Below, one piece after another: positions 60,816-64,000 of a stretch of 64,000 nucleotides of DNA. Below the pieces are notes generated by a model. It had not been told where the DNA came from. It did not search any database and worked only from the letters and a program-made list of their open reading frames with translations. Source of the DNA: Lichenostomus cassidix (lineage: Eukaryota; Chordata; Aves; Passeriformes; Meliphagidae). Every line of letters begins with the position of its first letter. The stretch's first letter is position 1. Location of the stretch: the NCBI GenBank assembly GCA_008360975.2, contig CM039189.1:13086056-13150055 (forward strand). The letters run 5' to 3'. Position numbers and translations under genes: made by a program.

Positions 60816-63800
60816 TGGATTCTCTGCAGCAGATTTCCAAAGGAATGCAACCAAACTATGGTGAAACTACAGCAAATGGAGAATCAGCCTCTGAAAGCTG
60901 AAGGACTTTTACTGCAAGCAGGAAACAATGAGAACTTTGTGGTGTAACTACAGAGCTGAGCTGATGGCCTTTCATGAGTAAACACATGAAACAGACACAA
61001 ATTCCACTCCTTTTTTATTAACAAAGTTATTATGACTTATGGACTCAGCCTTTAAAAGCAGACAAGAAAAAGTTGCGAAGACAATAAACAACAGTGTTTT
61101 GTTTCCCCGGGTTCTACACTCTTTTCCCCTTCCATGGGAACAGCAGCACTCTGTGCCACACCAAATACACTCACACTGTGGCCAAATCATAGGCAAAGGG
61201 AAGCACTTCCAGCAATTATATTTCTGTGTGAGTCGCAATATGGCACAAACCCCACAAACGTCTCTTCACTGAGGAACACCATATTTAACTGGAATAAATA
61301 GTATTTCTCCTGATTTATTTCACTGAGTCTGAGAGGAGAAAAACACGTGGAAGAGTTCACCATGAGAGAGGCCATAGGCTTATTTCTGTTTTGCTACACA
61401 GAATGTCAGCAAAAACAATCTGTAGTTTGCACTGTTCACTATGTTCATCCTCACGCCATGGGGAAAACTGATGCTCAAGGCAGAACAATTACACCACAAC
61501 TAGCCTTAAGGTAAAATGGCATCATAAATAAACAGTGCAAGAAGTAGTAATAATGACAGCAATGAAAATAGATACAAAAACCAAAACCAAAGTAGAACTG
61601 TCACAAAATAATATATCTTCAAACTTACAAAACTAGCTAGGACATTTAAAGATCCCTTTAGAATAATAAAGAGGAAAATGGCAAATGAAAATCTATTATA
61701 ATACTCAAAATTGTCCTTTTAACCTTTATTTAAATTAGCAAAAGTTGCATGTTCATGCCCAATGGCAAAATATAGTCCTTTTCTAGCAAAACATGAACAT
61801 TTCATATTAATATAGAGCATATAATATTTAAAAAGTCATCTATTATAAAATCTAAGTCATGACTATACTGCCAAGCATTGAGCTTAGCAAAGAAATATTA
61901 ATTCTAGTTAAATTGGTCCAAAACCCAATAAAAATATTAAATTAAAATTTGGGTCAATTGTCCATTTGCAGACCAGTAGCTACAATAAAGGAGACAATGT
62001 CTTCACTTGTTGAAAGTAATATCCTTGTAAGTTCTGAACACAAGCATCCTCTAACAATAAACCAAACGAGCTCTCAACATAAAATACGTCTTCCTTCTCT
62101 GAAAATCTGTATAGCAAATACAGCCCGAGGGAACTTTTAACAAAATGTTATAAAACTGAAAACTGACATTAATAGGAAGTACTGATATATCTTTAGTGAC
62201 AATGAGTTCAATTCTCCTGCCACTGCATAACGGAAACACCAATTGGCTCCAATTTGCTTCGATTGGATTTGCTCCGATCAGTGACAGAAGAATGAGGCCC
62301 AGTCCTGCTGAGACATCATTATGACAGACAGATTTAGCAGAAAGTATTGGCTACAGCTGAAATATGTGACTCCTTAACACTACTCAGGCTTTGGTTAAAA
62401 TCCATGGGAGTGGATAGGATGCAGTACAAGTGGTCAATGCACTCCTTAGGGTCAATGACTGTAGCTCACACAATGAGCTCTGTCAGTGTGGTAAAGCAAA
62501 AAATGGTGCTTCAACCTTCCCACGGCATGCACCAACTTCAATTCTCCCTCTGTGCAAATTTATCCTGGCCCTTTATTCTAAAAAAATCCTCTAACATCTG
62601 CCCAGTCCTTAATTACTGCTGTGCCTTTCACACATCTTTCTTTTCTGTCTGCCTAAATACACTTCATTTCCTCTCACATCTTTGTCTCACATCTTAGCCT
62701 GTTTCTTCCTTCAGCAATCCCCATCAGATCTCCTTTGGTCCCTGCACAGCACAGGGGCAAGGTAGGGGAGTTCTCCTAGAACATCTGGCCAAAGCAGGCC
62801 AAAGTTCAGACTCTGCCAAAAGAATCTGTCCACTCTATTATGAAGTAATAGAGCATCTTCTATGCATGCTTGCATTTTGAAGGGAATGAGGAGGTACTGC
62901 AGTCCTTATTGTGAAAGCTAGCAAGGGGAAATGCAATCTGTCCCCTTACCATGATGTTCTGGCCAAGAACAGACATATGCACCAAGAGAAGGTGCAAGAA
63001 GGAATTTCCACTGCTCTAGAAATATGTGATGAATTTTATACTGAATCAAACTTAATGTTACAATTGATTTTTTTTCTTCAAACTCAGGATTGAAAGCCTA
63101 TTATAATACTACTTATCAATCGAGAATGTTAATTCACACTTTGAATTAAGTGTCTAAAATAGGAATTTAATTTAGATTTACTAAGATGGCAATTGAATGC
63201 TAATTAAATAGCAATTGATTATTAAAATATTTTACTGATGTTTAACAGCTCTACCACAGAAAAAATTTGCTAAATTACTGTCCAAATTGTATCTTTAGAT
63301 GTACTGCAGTGAATTCAGTGACATTGCACTGATGCAAATGAAAACAAAATACTTGTTTTCTCTTGAGTTAGTGTTTATTTAGCAAACAGTAACTCACTGA
63401 GTCTAAACCAACTGGTTAACTACAGCTATTTGGGATAGTTAAATTGTTAAGGAATATTACGATGTCATGTGTTTTGAAGCTGTAAATTTTCAGTACCATT
63501 TATTAATTACCAAAATAATCTTTAGTTCAGAAATATCAAAATCTGTTGATACATCTGTACATAAGTCTGGCACCAGACATATAGAACATAAATCCATGTT
63601 ATTATAGCTGTAATAACTTTGGTTATCAACAGTGTGGGAGTGTGACCTGGGAAGTCATATCTAGAGGATTAAACTGGACTCAATCACCCACCAGCAAAGC
63701 AGGGAGAAGTAAGAACTCCTGCTGTTCCATGGTGTCCAGGCACACAAGAACTAAGCAGGTGCTGTGATGAATTTTTTTCATTTGATGCAGAAAGCTGGGC

Positions 63801-64000
63801 TTGGGATGTACATGAGCACAGCCTGGGTTTTCCCTCTGCAGCTGAGGCAGTTCAAAGGGGATGCCATAATATGCTTGCAGAATATTCATTACCAATTAAC
63901 ATAATCAATTGAGATCTCCTCCATTTAGAAGGGCAAGATAAGCCACTAGAGTTGCATTGGTAGTGCCCTGTCAGAATCTAATCTTGTATGGGTAGATGTT
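60816..64000. other. Unassigned AT-rich non-coding DNA
   Basis: No supported gene or further transposon. It contains a small tandem repeat with CCAAT-like words at 62242-62281 and a cluster of TAAT/CAATTG homeodomain-like words at 63189-63230. Open frames of up to 116 codons (62347-62697 plus) have no recognisable domain. Confidence 0.6.

Noticed and set aside
60284..60947. Plus-strand frames of 128 and 125 codons
   Set aside because: They are antisense to the CR1 fragment and resemble no protein. CR1 coding sense is on the other strand.

Overview
The window looks like non-coding nuclear DNA from a bird: intergenic sequence or the inside of a very large intron. The evidence is the repeat content. 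There are three clear copies and one old, decayed copy of the avian/reptilian CR1 LINE, and two solo LTRs of a bird ERVL-type endogenous retrovirus family. There is one long (AC)n microsatellite and many short A or T runs. The base composition is visibly AT-rich, CpG is sparse, and stop codons are frequent in every frame. I see no bacterial, plasmid or phage features: no operons, no Shine-Dalgarno-led reading frames, no CRISPR array, no tRNA or rRNA gene.

I found no protein-coding gene I can support. The longest open frame is 163 codons (14553-15044, minus). By my rough estimate that is about what chance gives in 64 kb of AT-rich DNA read in six frames. None of the open frames shows a domain, motif or family I recognise.

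Layout: 1-2782 unassigned; 2783-3304 solo ERVL-type LTR (minus); 3305-13136 unassigned; 13137-13372 CR1 (minus) followed by a degenerate TATC-rich repeat; 13438-25828 unassigned, with one stretch (18670-19020) that resembles a conserved regulatory element; 25829-25883 (AC)n; 26575-26829 a striking long inverted repeat with 59 bp of perfectly matching arm; 32490-32855 old CR1 (minus); 37576-37978 solo LTR with a perfect 5-bp target duplication (minus); about 42695-42790 and 46286-46380 two old tRNA-derived SINE remnants (plus); 49962-50478 CR1 (minus); 54915-54941 poly(A) tract; 57350-57650 a locally GC- and CpG-richer block; 60290-60815 CR1 (minus); then unassigned to the end.

Two observations stand out. 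First, the inverted repeat at 26575-26829 would fold into a long perfect RNA or DNA hairpin and matches no transposon I know. Second, all six CR1 and LTR insertions point the same way (minus strand). That would fit the window lying inside a plus-strand transcription unit, although six insertions is a small sample.
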